A stretch of DNA of 5,012 bases, taken from Acidimicrobiales bacterium (GTDB lineage Bacteria; Actinomycetota; Acidimicrobiia; Acidimicrobiales; Palsa-688). A program made the position numbers and the translations under genes. Each line of letters starts with the position of its first letter. Position 1 is the stretch's first letter. Below, piece after piece: positions 1-5,012 of this stretch. The DNA is taken from the NCBI GenBank assembly GCA_030039575.1, contig JASHVH010000299.1:1-5012 (forward strand). The letters are read 5' to 3'. Below the pieces are notes generated by a model. It was given only the letters and a program-made list of their open reading frames with translations, did not search any database and was not told where the DNA came from.

Positions 1-2079
1 CCGGACGGCGGGGTTCGCCGACCGGTACGCGCTCGCTTGGCCAGCGCCGGTGCCAGTTTTACAAGCGCATCCCTGATCGCCGCCGCCCTGGCCGCCGCCC
101 CCGGGGCCCACACGGCAGCCGAGCCCATAACCAGGGACAAGCTCCCGCCGGCGCTGGTGGAAATCGTGGTCGGGCCGCACGTGCTGGGCCGGATAAGCCG
201 GGACCTGTTCGGCTCGAACCTCCTCTGGCCCTACAACGCTGAGGGGGCCTTCGACCCGGCCACCGACAGTTTCTACCCCGCTTTCGTCAACGAAGTCCGC
301 CAGTTGGGCGTGACGGCGCTGCGCTACCCGGCCGGGATAACCGCCGACAGCTTCGATTGGCTGCACGCCATCGGGCCAGAGGCACAGCGCCTCCCAAACG
401 AACCGTACGGGATGCAGGACGCCGGGTTGTCCAAGGTGTGCTGCACCCTCGACGGGCCGGAGCCTTCTACAGTCGGCCCGGACGAGTACGGGGAACTGCT
501 CGGCCTGACGGGCGCGGTCGGGGATGTAGTGGTGAACTTCGCCACCGGTACGGCGGACGAGGCCGCCGATTTCGTCGCTTATATGACTGCTCCTCACGGG
601 GAGCAGCCGGCTTCGCAGCCTTCAGACCCGGGTTTCTGGGCCGCCCTCCGGGCCAAAAATGGCCACCCCGCCCCGTACAACGTCCGGTTTTGGGAAGTCG
701 GCAACGAGCAGGACGGTCCCGGCCAGGACGGCTGGCGGTCCGGGACCGTCGTCAGCATGGGGCCTCATAAGAACCCGTGCCCGGCGGCGGTGGAGCTCGT
801 GTGCCTGTACGCCTTCGGCGGGACGACGGCTTTTTATAACCAGCCCGTCGGCATCATCGCCGACGAGGTACCCTCCGCGTCGTACTCATCGGGTCTTCCA
901 CACCAGGTCTTTTACGTCTATTTCCCCCCCGTCGTCCCCGGGAGCCAGACCGTCGAGGTCGGCGGTACTCCGTGGCAAGAGGTCTCGAGCCTGTCGGGCG
1001 CCGGTCCCGATGAGGACGTCTACCACTTCGTACCGTCCAAGGGAGAAATCCTTTTTGGCAACGGGGTGCACGGCGCCATCCCGCCCGAAGGCGAGCGGGT
1101 CACGGCCAGCTACGAGTCAGGGCCGCACGGCGGCTTCGTGGAGTTCTACCGCGCCATGAAGGCGATGGACCCGCACGCCCAAATTTGTGAGACCGAAGAG
1201 GCCCGGACAGCGTTCCTCCAAATCATGGGCCGCACGTACCCGTACAACTGCGTCGAGTTGCACAAGTACGCCAAACCTCTGGACCTGAGCGCCCCGATGA
1301 CCACGTACGAAGAGAACCTCATGGGGACGCCGTTGACGGAAGGCTCCAAACTGGCCGCCCTTCAGCAAGCGGTCCGCCGGTACTCCGGGCGCAACATCCC
1401 CGTCGTCATCACCGAGTACGGGCAACTGATAAGGCCGATGCCACACGCTGACGAGGACTTCAACCTCTCCCTCGACGAGGGCCTGCTCGTTGCCTCCCAA
1501 TTGCGCCAGTGGATAATCCACGGGATATTGCTGGCAGAAAAGTACTTGTTGGTGTCGACGCCGTTCCTGGGCGAAAGCCCCATCGACCTTAGCGTCGACC
1601 CGGTTGGGCTGAGCATAGACAGCGCCATGATCGCCGGCCCGGGGCCTTCATTCGTCACCGAGCCATCAGGCAAGGTCCTCGGTCTTATGTCCCGGTTGGG
1701 CGGGACCGAAAGGCTCCTTTCCAGCATCGATGGCGACCCGATGATGCCCGCTTCTTCCGGCGGACCCGTGCCCGTCCTGCAGGCCGTGGCCAGCTCGTCG
1801 AACGGAGAACTGAACCTCTTGGTCATCAACGTGAGCCCGGACGAGCGGGTCCTGGCCGAGGTCAGCCCGTGGCACCTGGCTTTGCCGAGAAAAGTTACCG
1901 CCACGGTCCTAAATGGCCCGAGCGCACTGGCGTTCAACACGTACGCCCATCCTGACCGGGTGGGGACGACAACGTGGACGGTCCAGGTGGACCAGCGTGA
2001 TTTCCTTTGGGACTTCCCGGCCCACTCGGTGACATTGCTCCGGATGCCGCTACTGAAGCCGGGGACATACCGCGTCTAG
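1..2079 (+). CDS. Exported GH51-like (clan GH-A) glycoside hydrolase, probable alpha-L-arabinofuranosidase-like enzyme, 5' partial
   Basis: Residues are numbered from the in-frame TTG at 37. The N-terminal barrel resembles GH51: RYPAG (96-100) followed by a DW..AIGP stretch, then VVNFATGT..EAADFVAYM (165-183), a pattern typical of these enzymes. The acid/base candidate is E224 in FWEVGNE (218-224), and the nucleophile candidate is E460 in ITEYG (458-462). A beta-rich insert of about 100 residues (roughly 258-362) separates them. Residues from about 545 to 680 look like the C-terminal beta-sandwich that GH51 enzymes carry. Retaining hydrolysis of a glycosidic bond, perhaps of arabinofuranosides, is inferred; the substrate cannot be read from sequence. 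The frame is open to base 1. The TTG has no nearby Shine-Dalgarno, and the basic residues RRPVRAR lie just before it, ahead of an Ala-rich hydrophobic stretch, so the true start is probably upstream and the enzyme exported. Six cysteines could allow disulfides. It ends with TAG and converges on the next gene. Other clan GH-A families (GH39, GH79) are possible. Confidence 0.82.
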   Translation, partial: PDGGVRRPVRARLASAGASFTSASLIAAALAAAPGAHTAAEPITRDKLPPALVEIVVGPHVLGRISRDLFGSNLLWPYNAEGAFDPATDSFYPAFVNEVRQLGVTALRYPAGITADSFDWLHAIGPEAQRLPNEPYGMQDAGLSKVCCTLDGPEPSTVGPDEYGELLGLTGAVGDVVVNFATGTADEAADFVAYMTAPHGEQPASQPSDPGFWAALRAKNGHPAPYNVRFWEVGNEQDGPGQDGWRSGTVVSMGPHKNPCPAAVELVCLYAFGGTTAFYNQPVGIIADEVPSASYSSGLPHQVFYVYFPPVVPGSQTVEVGGTPWQEVSSLSGAGPDEDVYHFVPSKGEILFGNGVHGAIPPEGERVTASYESGPHGGFVEFYRAMKAMDPHAQICETEEARTAFLQIMGRTYPYNCVELHKYAKPLDLSAPMTTYEENLMGTPLTEGSKLAALQQAVRRYSGRNIPVVITEYGQLIRPMPHADEDFNLSLDEGLLVASQLRQWIIHGILLAEKYLLVSTPFLGESPIDLSVDPVGLSIDSAMIAGPGPSFVTEPSGKVLGLMSRLGGTERLLSSIDGDPMMPASSGGPVPVLQAVASSSNGELNLLVINVSPDERVLAEVSPWHLALPRKVTATVLNGPSALAFNTYAHPDRVGTTTWTVQVDQRDFLWDFPAHSVTLLRMPLLKPGTYRV
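808..1122 (+). other. Baseplate-J-like beta-rich insert domain inside the glycosidase
   Basis: This segment encodes residues of about 258-362, between the acid/base motif and the rest of the barrel. It is rich in Val, Tyr, Gly and Pro (for example FYVYFPPVVPGSQTVEVGG at about 292-310). It ends with FGNGVHGAIPPEGERVTASY (340-359), which closely resembles the FGDGxxGxxPPxGxxVxxxYR signature of phage baseplate J-type and related tail proteins. Barrel-like helix sequence (GFVEFYRAMKAMDP) resumes directly afterwards, so the element is an in-frame domain insertion and not a frameshift. From memory, similar inserts occur in some actinobacterial glycosidases. A role in substrate binding or oligomerisation is inference only. 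Confidence 0.5.
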
Positions 2080-2235
2080 GAGCCTGCTCAAGAGCCCGCC
2101 TGAGAAAGAGAGTTGCGGGCCGTTCTCAGCCCGAACTGTGAACGAAAAGTGCTCTCTCGACTACCTTTTCGTTCACAGAACGCTTCCCGAGGGCCAAACC
2201 AGGCCCGTCCGGCCGCCGTGGACTGGCCCCTCCTC
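2080..2235. other. Convergent intergenic region
   Basis: This 156-base gap lies between the 3' ends of the glycosidase (+) and the phosphoribosyltransferase (-). I see no convincing gene in it. It holds a weak 7-bp inverted repeat, CTGAGAA at 2100-2106 with TTCTCAG at 2123-2129, then the perfect 14-bp inverted repeat listed separately, and most of the GC-rich hairpin that overlaps the phosphoribosyltransferase stop codon. Confidence 0.7.
2136..2178. terminator. Perfect 14-bp inverted repeat, candidate bidirectional terminator
   Basis: CTGTGAACGAAAAG at 2136-2149 is matched exactly by CTTTTCGTTCACAG at 2165-2178, around a 15-nt loop. Its position between two convergent genes suggests it ends transcription from both sides. 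Neither side has a clean T-run after the stem, so it would be a U-tract-less terminator of the kind described in actinobacteria. A protein-binding operator or a relic of a mobile element are alternatives; the symmetry is seen directly but the function is inferred. Confidence 0.55.
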
Positions 2236-2244
2236 TCAGGGGCC
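2225..2244 (-). terminator. GC-rich hairpin over the phosphoribosyltransferase stop codon
   Basis: GGCCCCT at 2225-2231 pairs with AGGGGCC at 2238-2244 around a 6-nt loop. The TGA stop (2238-2236) sits at the edge of this hairpin. On the minus strand no T-run follows, so it may be a weak terminator or an mRNA 3'-end stabilising structure working with the larger inverted repeat just downstream. Confidence 0.35.
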
Positions 2245-3000
2245 TGAAGGCGTCTCAGCGGCCCTCTCAGGCCACCCGGCCAGCTCGGCCAGGAGCTCGG
2301 CCACTTCCGCATCGGTCGTCTGGCTGAAGTCCTCGTACCAGGCACCAACGGCCTGCATGTGCACCGGCCGGACGATGCAGATCTCCTCGTCCACCAGAGG
2401 GGCCAGGACCGCGAGCGGCTCTGGAGGCGCCACCGGGACGGCGAGGATGAGGCGGCGCGGGTGCTGCTCCCGGACAGCGATCAACGCCGCCCACATGGAA
2501 GCCCCGGTGGCCAACCCGTCGTCCACCACGACCACGGAACTGCCACCGAGGGAAGGGGCCGAGCCGTCAGATTGGTCGGCCCCGGCCCCGAAGCCGCCAG
2601 GACCGGGGCCCTGGGGCCCCGAGTGGTCGAGCCCGAACTTGTAGAGCCCAAACTGATATAGCTCAGCCTGGCGGGCCACCTTTTCCGCCGCCCGGGCAAC
2701 CAGTTGATCGACCCGCTCGTCGCTCAGGCGCAGGGCGGCAATGACGTCATGGTTGAGGACCTTCACGCCACCCGGCGCCACCGCACCAATGGCCAGCTCC
2801 TCCCGCCCTGGAGCACCCACTTTGCTAACCGGCATGGCGACCAGGGGGGCGCCGATCCGGCGCGCCACCTCGGCCCCGACAGGGACCCCACCCCTCGGCA
2901 GGGCGACTACCACAGGTTGGGGGAGTTCGCCACAGAGGGCCACCTGCTCGCCGAGGGCCCGTCCGGCGTCGGACCGGTCAGCGAACAGGCCTTCGAACAA
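2236..3000 (-). CDS. Predicted phosphoribosyltransferase (COG1926 type) with Gly/Pro-rich insertion
   Basis: This is a type I phosphoribosyltransferase fold protein of 254 residues. The PRPP-binding loop is VVVVDDGLATGAS (156-168) with the acidic pair D160-D161. The N-terminal ALPRGGVPVGAEVA (33-46) and the VSKVGAPGREELAIGAV stretch (58-74) are typical of the COG1926 group, as is the C-terminal WYEDFSQTTDAEVAELL (221-237). Such proteins are presumed cytoplasmic and bind PRPP, but the physiological substrate of the group is not clear to me. Compared with relatives of roughly 210-220 residues as I recall them, it carries extra sequence at about 115-154 between the helical region and the PRPP loop. 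Translation starts at a TTG because an in-frame TGA lies only 6 nt upstream; that TGA is the stop of the preceding gene, which suggests translational coupling. No other start fits without losing the conserved FADRSDAGRAL start region. Confidence 0.85.
   Translation of the reverse strand: MFEGLFADRSDAGRALGEQVALCGELPQPVVVALPRGGVPVGAEVARRIGAPLVAMPVSKVGAPGREELAIGAVAPGGVKVLNHDVIAALRLSDERVDQLVARAAEKVARQAELYQFGLYKFGLDHSGPQGPGPGGFGAGADQSDGSAPSLGGSSVVVVDDGLATGASMWAALIAVREQHPRRLILAVPVAPPEPLAVLAPLVDEEICIVRPVHMQAVGAWYEDFSQTTDAEVAELLAELAGWPERAAETPSGP
2629..2658 (-). repeat. Tandem 15-bp imperfect duplication within the phosphoribosyltransferase gene
   Basis: GAGCCCGAACTTGTA (2629-2643) is followed directly by GAGCCCAAACTGATA (2644-2658), with 12 of 15 bases identical. 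On the coding strand the two units encode YKFGL and YQFGL, giving YQFGLYKFGL at residues 115-124. It marks the start of the low-complexity insertion and looks like a slippage-type duplication that has since diverged. Confidence 0.7.
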
Positions 3001-3016
3001 AGGCGCTCAGCCCCCC
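3001..3016 (-). promoter_or_regulatory. Possible ribosome binding site and coupling junction before the TTG start
   Basis: On the minus strand a run of six G (3016-3011) sits 10 nt before the TTG start at 3000, and the TGA stop of the upstream gene (3009-3007) lies within that spacer. The G-run could pair with the 16S rRNA tail, though it is not a canonical AGGAGG. The arrangement favours reinitiation by ribosomes finishing the upstream gene. Confidence 0.3.
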
Positions 3017-3558
3017 GCCTCTTGGTCGGTGTCCACCACCACCCGGCGATGGTCGTACGAGTCGTAGCGGACCGGGATCGTCCCTCCCACCTTGACCCGG
3101 GCTCGCTCCTCCGGGGTGGGAAAAGCCACGCGCGTGGTCACCTCGAACGGCTCCCCTTCCGCCGGCTGGACCTTCAAGGTCAGGCGGCTGCGAGTGACCG
3201 GCCCGAGCGTGCGCTCGTCCACCACCGACATCACCAGCGCCTGGGCCTGGGAGTTGAGCGGCCTCAGATCTCCGAAGGACTGGTCCTGCTCTGAGGGTGG
3301 CTGCGGTTCGCCGGGGCCGGCCGGTTGGGGCTGGGGCGTGCCTGGCTGGCGGTCCCGGCGCTCGCTCCGGTCCCGGGCCGGCCGCCGAGGCGCCTTGGTC
3401 GGCGATGATGCCGCTGAACCCGGATGGCCGGTACGAGCGGGGCGCGGCTGGCTGCCGCCGGAGCCGGTGCCCTGGAACGGGCCCTGGGCGTTTACAGCCA
3501 GGCTCAACACCCCGACCACCACTACCAGCATGATCGCCAATGCCAAGGCCGCTCCCAC
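3007..3558 (-). CDS. Membrane-anchored or secreted protein with Pro/Arg-rich linker and small conserved C-terminal domain
   Basis: I cannot assign a function. From the GTG at 3558 the 183-residue protein has a hydrophobic segment (about 4-22, ALALAIMLVVVVGVLSLAV). A low-complexity linker rich in Pro, Gly, Arg and Gln follows (about 25-95). A compact beta-type domain comes last (about 103-177), including ALVMSVVDERTLG, LTLKVQPAEGEPFEVTTRVAFP and VGGTIPVRYDSYDHRRVVVD. The V-x-VRYD..D...V ending recalls small actinobacterial domains of the DUF3592 kind, which is a loose likeness only. The domain probably lies outside the membrane. VNA-Q at 22-25 could be a signal peptidase site, so secretion is possible, although the N-terminus lacks basic residues. 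An in-frame TAA at 3570-3568 limits the start to 3558 or later; a TTG at 3546 preceded by GGGAG is an alternative. It is followed after 6 nt by the phosphoribosyltransferase gene, so the two are likely co-transcribed. Confidence 0.7.
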   Translation of the reverse strand: MGAALALAIMLVVVVGVLSLAVNAQGPFQGTGSGGSQPRPARTGHPGSAASSPTKAPRRPARDRSERRDRQPGTPQPQPAGPGEPQPPSEQDQSFGDLRPLNSQAQALVMSVVDERTLGPVTRSRLTLKVQPAEGEPFEVTTRVAFPTPEERARVKVGGTIPVRYDSYDHRRVVVDTDQEAGG

Positions 3559-3570
3559 AGCTGGATCTTA
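3559..3570 (-). promoter_or_regulatory. Possible -10 element for a leaderless transcript
   Basis: On the minus strand TAAGAT (3570-3565) fits the TAnnnT pattern of a -10 element and lies 6 nt before the GTG start at 3558. Transcription would therefore begin at or next to the start codon. No good -35 hexamer is seen 16-18 nt upstream. A weaker alternative promoter further up is TTGTGT (3693-3688) with TAACGC (3671-3666), spaced by 16 nt. Confidence 0.3.
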
Positions 3571-3778
3571 GGGCACGCCAGAAGGTCGTTCGGCCCCACA
3601 CCGTGACCGCCGTGAAGCGCCGTCGGACCGTTTTGTCGGAGAACTGGGGCCGGCAATTGTCGTTAGCGTTACCTTTGCCGCCCCACTACACAAATTGCGC
3701 CCCAGAAAACGACGTCGAAGTGAGCGGGCCACAGCCGGCCCGCCAGGAGCCTGCCCGGGCGGGCACGCCCGGCCGGCG
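3571..3778. other. Intergenic region between sufB and the two-gene unit
   Basis: Both flanking genes are on the minus strand. I find no convincing gene here. The part next to sufB is very GC-rich and holds nested inverted repeats. The middle (about 3652-3717) is relatively AT-rich for this window, contains the palindrome CGACGTCG (3710-3717) and could hold a promoter for the downstream pair. Confidence 0.55.
3734..3777 (-). terminator. GC-rich nested inverted repeats after sufB, candidate terminator
   Basis: Two nested pairings are visible: GCCGGCC (3734-3740) with GGCCGGC (3771-3777), and GCCCGCC (3738-3744) with GGCGGGC (3758-3764). They overlap, so they are alternative folds. They begin 2 nt after the sufB stop. 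The nearest T-run on the minus strand (TTTT at 3709-3706) is about 25 nt beyond the structure, so this would not be a classic intrinsic terminator. Confidence 0.4.
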
Positions 3779-5012
3779 CTAGCCGACGCTGCCCTCCATC
3801 TGGAGCTCGATCAGCCGGCTCCACTCGACGGCGTACTCCATCGGCAGGGTCCGGGTCACAGGCTCGATGAACCCGTTCACGATCATGCTCATGGCCTGTT
3901 GCTCCGAGAGGCCCCGGCTCATCAGGTAGAAGAGCTGGTCGTCGCCGACCTTCGAGATGGTCGCCTCGTGGCCCACCTGGGCGTCGTGCTCGCCGAACTC
4001 GATGTAGGGGTAGGTGTCCGAGCGGGACTTCTCGTCGAGCAGGAGGGCATCGCAGCGCACGAAGCTCTTGGACCGCTTGGCCCCTTCCTCGAACGCCACC
4101 AGCCCCCGGTACGAGGTGCGCCCGGCGTCCTTGGATATGGACTTGGAGACGATCGTCGACGTCGTCTCGGGGGCGGCGTGGACCATCTTGGCCCCCGCGT
4201 CCTGGTGCTGGCCGGCGCCGGCGTAGGCCACCGAGAGCACCTCGCCTGATGCCTTGGGCCCCATCAGGTACACCGATGGGTACTTCATGGTCAGCTGGGA
4301 GCCGATGTTGCCGTCGATCCACTCCATGTGGGCTTCGGCCTCGGCCCGGGCTCGCTTGGTGACCAGGTTGTACACGTTGTTGGACCAGTTTTGGATGGTC
4401 GTGTACGTGACCCGGCTCCCCTCCTTGCACACGATCTCGACCACGGCCGAGTGGAGCGAGTCGCTCGTGTAGACGGGCGCCGAACAACCCTCGATGTAAT
4501 GGACCTGAGCGCCCTCGTCGGCGATGATGAGCGTCCGCTCGAACTGGCCCATGTTCTCAGCGTTTATCCGGAAATAGGCCTGGAGCGGCATGTCCACCTT
4601 GACCCCGGGGGGCACGTAAATGAACGACCCGCCCGACCACACCGCCGAGTTGAGGGCGGCGAACTTGTTGTCGTTGGGCGGGATTATCTTGCCGAAGTAC
4701 TGCTTCACGATGTCCGGGTACTCGCGCAGAGCCGTGTCCATATCGCAGAACAGCACCCCCTGCCGGGCCAGCTCGTCCCGGTTGCGGTGGTAGACGACCT
4801 CTGATTCGTACTGGGCGGTGACGCCGGCGAGGTACTTCCGCTCGGCCTCCGGGATCCCCAGCTTGTCGTAGGTGGCCTTGACCGAGTCCGGCAGCTGGTC
4901 CCAGGCGCTGACCTGCTTCTCGATGGGCTTGATGTAGTAGTAGATGTCGTTGAAGTCGATCCCCGACAGGTCGCCGCCCCATGTCGGCATTGGCCGGCGC
5001 TCGAAGTACCGC
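3779..5012 (-). CDS. sufB: Fe-S cluster assembly scaffold protein SufB, 5' partial
   Basis: SufB is the scaffold subunit of the cytoplasmic SufBC2D complex, on which new Fe-S clusters are built before transfer to apoproteins. The 410 visible residues match the family throughout: [20 protein letters not shown] at the edge, [49 protein letters not shown], the [14 protein letters not shown] stretch, and the C-terminal [31 protein letters not shown]. Counting from MPTW, C313 in SFVRCDALL lies 90 residues from the end, as does E. coli SufB Cys405, and E342 in GHEATIS corresponds to Glu434; both are implicated in cluster binding. The frame stays open through the window edge, so the first 60-85 residues or so are missing, and the ATG at 4990 is internal. 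The YIEGC region, where mycobacterial SufB can host an intein, is uninterrupted. It ends with TAG; no sufC or sufD follows within the window. Confidence 0.97.
   Translation of the reverse strand, partial: RYFERRPMPTWGGDLSGIDFNDIYYYIKPIEKQVSAWDQLPDSVKATYDKLGIPEAERKYLAGVTAQYESEVVYHRNRDELARQGVLFCDMDTALREYPDIVKQYFGKIIPPNDNKFAALNSAVWSGGSFIYVPPGVKVDMPLQAYFRINAENMGQFERTLIIADEGAQVHYIEGCSAPVYTSDSLHSAVVEIVCKEGSRVTYTTIQNWSNNVYNLVTKRARAEAEAHMEWIDGNIGSQLTMKYPSVYLMGPKASGEVLSVAYAGAGQHQDAGAKMVHAAPETTSTIVSKSISKDAGRTSYRGLVAFEEGAKRSKSFVRCDALLLDEKSRSDTYPYIEFGEHDAQVGHEATISKVGDDQLFYLMSRGLSEQQAMSMIVNGFIEPVTRTLPMEYAVEWSRLIELQMEGSVG

Noticed and set aside
808..1122. Glycosidase insert as evidence of a prophage
   Set aside because: The insert is in frame inside an enzyme with both catalytic motifs, and no other phage gene, integrase or attachment site is seen in the window.
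1117..1940. Antisense open frames within the glycosidase gene
   Set aside because: The plus strand there encodes conserved glycosidase sequence including the ITEYG nucleophile motif; the antisense translations show no motifs and no start context.
2138..3294. Long plus-strand open frames of about 168 and 196 codons (2138-2644, 2704-3294)
   Set aside because: They lie antisense to the phosphoribosyltransferase and the anchored protein, have low-complexity Arg/Gly/Pro-rich translations without recognisable motifs, and are expected as by-products of GC-rich codon usage.
3669..4487. Minus-strand open frame of about 272 codons overlapping sufB
   Set aside because: It is out of frame with the clearly conserved SufB sequence and its Arg/Gly-rich translation has no domain-like features.
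4460..4520. Possible intein in sufB at the YIEGC region
   Set aside because: The protein reads straight through [13 protein letters not shown] with no insertion, so the gene is intein-free in the visible part.
1..5012. CRISPR array, tRNA/rRNA genes, insertion sequences or riboswitches
   Set aside because: No regularly spaced repeats, no tRNA-like cloverleaf or rRNA sequence, no transposase and no recognisable riboswitch consensus were found by reading both strands.

Overview
The window is GC-rich DNA with GTG and TTG start codons, densely packed genes and actinobacterial-looking proteins. It most likely comes from an actinomycete-type chromosome (Actinomycetota, possibly an uncultured or Acidimicrobiia-like lineage). 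This placement is inferred from composition and protein style, since no rRNA or other phylogenetic marker was available apart from part of SufB.

Layout: (1) Positions 1-2079 (+) hold a large, probably exported glycoside hydrolase of the GH51-like / clan GH-A type. It has both catalytic glutamates, and a beta-rich insert resembling a phage baseplate-J segment interrupts the barrel. Its 5' end probably lies before the window. (2) Positions 2080-2235 are a convergent intergenic gap with a perfect 14-bp inverted repeat and a GC-rich hairpin at the end of the next gene. (3) Positions 3558-2236 (-) hold a tight two-gene unit: a membrane-anchored or secreted small protein with a Pro/Arg-rich linker, then, 6 nt downstream and in the same frame, a COG1926-type phosphoribosyltransferase with an unusual Gly/Pro-rich insertion. 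(4) Positions 3559-3778 are a non-coding gap with GC-rich hairpins just after sufB and a possible leaderless promoter for the two-gene unit. (5) Positions 3779-5012 (-) hold sufB, the Fe-S cluster scaffold subunit. It is cut at its 5' end by the window edge, lacks an intein and has intact key residues.

The genes do not form one obvious pathway. SufB is housekeeping Fe-S assembly, the phosphoribosyltransferase pair is probably a small operon of unknown role, and the glycosidase is an independent convergent unit acting outside the cytoplasm. I see no mobile element, CRISPR array, RNA gene or clearly new multigene system. The most unusual items are the baseplate-like insert in the glycosidase, the low-complexity insert with a tandem duplication in the phosphoribosyltransferase, and the perfect inverted repeat between the convergent genes.
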